Origin: Gammaproteobacteria bacterium
GTDB taxonomy: Bacteria > Pseudomonadota > Gammaproteobacteria > Pseudomonadales > Oleiphilaceae
NCBI GenBank assembly: GCA_003695085.1
Contig: RFIV01000222.1
Coordinates: 1-8,046, forward strand
Length of the DNA: 8,046 nucleotides
Reading direction: 5' to 3'
Shown: piece after piece, positions 6,479-8,046 of the stretch
Position numbering within the stretch: the stretch's first letter is position 1
Layout of the letters: each line of letters starts with the position of its first letter
Translations under genes and position numbers: made by a program
The notes under the pieces: generated by a model
Told to the model about the DNA's origin: nothing
What the model saw: the letters and a program-made list of their open reading frames with translations, nothing else
Database searches by the model: none

Positions 6479-8046
6479 GTGCGTGGCCACACCCTGTTTC
6501 TGCTGACAATCCTGAGTCTGGCAACCCTGCTTGCGGGTGCATCGACCGACGCCCGGGCCGCTCGCCTGGTTGCAACGACGGTTATTGATGCACGTGAGCC
6601 GGTGCAACAACCGGTCATCGACTGGCTTGCCGAAGCAGACAGCCCCTATTCCATTGACGATCTGCTTTCGGGGGCGGGTGCCGCCAACTGGCAATCCATA
6701 CCGTCAACTGAAACCAGTTTCGGTTACACCACGACACCCTACTGGTTTCGCCTGACCTTGCGGAATCCTCATGACACGCCTTCAGAACGCTACCTGGCCA
6801 TACCGCTGCCCTACATGGACGATATCCGAGTCTGGCAGACTGACGGTGAGCGCATCATCAGCGAGGTGATGCTGGGCGAACGCCTGCCCTATGACGCGCG
6901 TCTCATCGATCACCCTTTCTTCATCATTCCGATTACCCTGCCCCCCCAGACAGCTCATACCTGGCTGTTCCGCCTCCAGACACAGGGCTCCATGGAGTTC
7001 CCCATCGAAGTCTGGCAGCCACAGGCATTCTGGGAAGCGCAAACACGCTATCAGCAAGGACTGGCCCTGTTTTATGGGTTTCTGCTGCTCGGCCTGACGC
7101 TGACCGTACTGTTGTGGGCGCGTTTGCGCGAGTCCCTCTATGGATTCTACATCCTGTTCCTCGCATCTGCGCTGCTGCTCATGGCTGCCCAGCACGGTCA
7201 CACGTTCCGATATCTCTGGCCCACTCATCCGGACATTCAGAACCTGATTCTGTTTTGGGCGGTGCCACTGTGCACGATCGGCGCCATTGAGTTCAGCCGG
7301 CGGTTTCTGCGCCTCAGAAAACACGTCCGGCCCTTCGACAAGCTTCTGGCCGGACTCACGTGGCTGAACGTGGCCCACCTGGGACTGGTGCCGGTGCTGC
7401 CCGCATCCTGGGCTCTGCAGCAGGCGGTGCTTTTGGGCATGCTGGCGTCCGTTCTGCTGGCGATTGCGGGTCCGCTGGTACTCATGCACCGCCAACCCGG
7501 GGCCTTGTCCTACAATATCGGCTGGTTGTTTCTGGCAACCTCAGTGCTGATCAACGGGCTTCAGAAATTCGGCTGGTTGCCCGCCAATCACTTTACCCTG
7601 CATGCGCTGCTCTATGGCATCGGGGCACAATCCGCCCTGCTGACCTTTGGCTTGGTGGACCGCCTGTATCGCGAACGCACACGCCGCATTCGCGCCGAGC
7701 AGGCCAATGTCAGGCTCGAACAGGAGCGCGCACAGGCGGCTGAGAACCACCTGCATGCAGCTACGCACGACCCGGTCACCGGGCTGCCCAACCGAAGCGT
7801 ACTGGTGGAGGCACTGCAACGGAAAATTGACGAAGGGGAGCCGGTGGGCATCCTGCTGGTTCGTTTCAACCGGCTGAGAGACATCGACAGAACATTGGGA
7901 CAGGCCCATGCAGACGTGGTGGTAACAATGGCTGCCGAGCGGCTCAGGAATGAAAGCATCCTCCTGCCAGACACCCAGCCGCTGACCGGGCAAAACGGGG
8001 AAAGCATTGCCCGCCTCAACGGCAGCACCTTTGCCCTGCTTTACAA
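6479..8046 (+). CDS. 7TMR-DISM receptor with degenerate GGDEF domain, 3' end off window
   Basis: Membrane c-di-GMP-type signalling protein; 522 codons visible and open at the right edge. A signal peptide (MRGHTLFLLTILSLATLLAG, probable cut after ARA, residue 27) leads to a periplasmic 7TMR-DISMED2-like domain (about 45-180, with TPYWFRLTLRN and a beta-rich fold related to carbohydrate-binding modules), then seven hydrophobic helices (about 193-392), a charged helical linker (about 398-428) and a GGDEF-type domain opening THDPVTGLPNR at 429-439. That domain is degenerate: the metal-binding Asp positions are Arg462 and Asn464 (VRFNRL in place of LDLDRF), and the signature reads NGSTF (514-518) in place of GGDEF, inside ARLNGSTFALLY. 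Such domains usually sit before an EAL phosphodiesterase domain, which would start beyond the window. Cyclase activity is unlikely; phosphodiesterase activity is only an expectation. The GTG start follows an in-frame TGA directly, so it is the earliest possible. Confidence 0.9.
   Translation, partial: MRGHTLFLLTILSLATLLAGASTDARAARLVATTVIDAREPVQQPVIDWLAEADSPYSIDDLLSGAGAANWQSIPSTETSFGYTTTPYWFRLTLRNPHDTPSERYLAIPLPYMDDIRVWQTDGERIISEVMLGERLPYDARLIDHPFFIIPITLPPQTAHTWLFRLQTQGSMEFPIEVWQPQAFWEAQTRYQQGLALFYGFLLLGLTLTVLLWARLRESLYGFYILFLASALLLMAAQHGHTFRYLWPTHPDIQNLILFWAVPLCTIGAIEFSRRFLRLRKHVRPFDKLLAGLTWLNVAHLGLVPVLPASWALQQAVLLGMLASVLLAIAGPLVLMHRQPGALSYNIGWLFLATSVLINGLQKFGWLPANHFTLHALLYGIGAQSALLTFGLVDRLYRERTRRIRAEQANVRLEQERAQAAENHLHAATHDPVTGLPNRSVLVEALQRKIDEGEPVGILLVRFNRLRDIDRTLGQAHADVVVTMAAERLRNESILLPDTQPLTGQNGESIARLNGSTFALLY

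Noticed and set aside
6782..7495. 237-codon open frame on the minus strand
   Set aside because: It is antisense to the 7TMR-DISM gene; its composition (many Gln, Arg, His) is that of a reverse-strand shadow and not of a real protein.

Overview
The window looks like a moderately GC-rich gammaproteobacterial chromosome segment. This rests on the QmcA/NfeD pair resembling E. coli qmcA-ybbJ, on the membrane-anchored c-di-GMP proteins, and on the overall base composition; the genus cannot be told from the sequence alone. There are eight protein-coding genes, two of them cut by the window edges. No rRNA, tRNA, insertion sequence, prophage or CRISPR signal was seen.

Left part (1-2146): a penicillin-acylase-family Ntn hydrolase on the minus strand (its C-terminal part lies off the left edge) is divergent from a TetR-family repressor. 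The ~100 bp between them holds a striking near-perfect 50-bp palindrome (1418-1467) centred on TTATAA. Each half carries a repressor-type site, and -10-like hexamers for both directions sit at the centre. This looks like a compact, symmetric two-way switch controlled by the TetR protein.

Middle part (2147-4500): a six-helix membrane diguanylate cyclase with intact GGEEF and an intact RxxD inhibitory site runs convergently, with only 3 nt between stop codons, into an orphan periplasmic substrate-binding protein of the ABC_sub_bind (PF04392-like) type. No permease or ATPase gene is near. Related domains occur fused to signalling enzymes in other bacteria, so a sensory role is as plausible as transport.

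Right part (4501-8046): a small MioC-like flavodoxin precedes a QmcA-type SPFH (stomatin/prohibitin) protein and a short NfeD-like partner that overlap by ATGA. Last comes the N-terminal two thirds or so of a 7TMR-DISM membrane receptor with a clearly degenerate GGDEF domain (NGSTF at the signature, metal-binding Asp lost). It probably continues into an EAL domain outside the window.

The window therefore has two membrane c-di-GMP proteins, one apparently able to make the messenger and one that cannot, alongside a stand-alone periplasmic binding protein, a membrane-microdomain pair, and a regulated acylase that could act on acyl-amide signals or similar compounds. No wholly new system is evident. 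The 50-bp palindromic switch and the sensor/cyclase arrangement are the parts most worth following.
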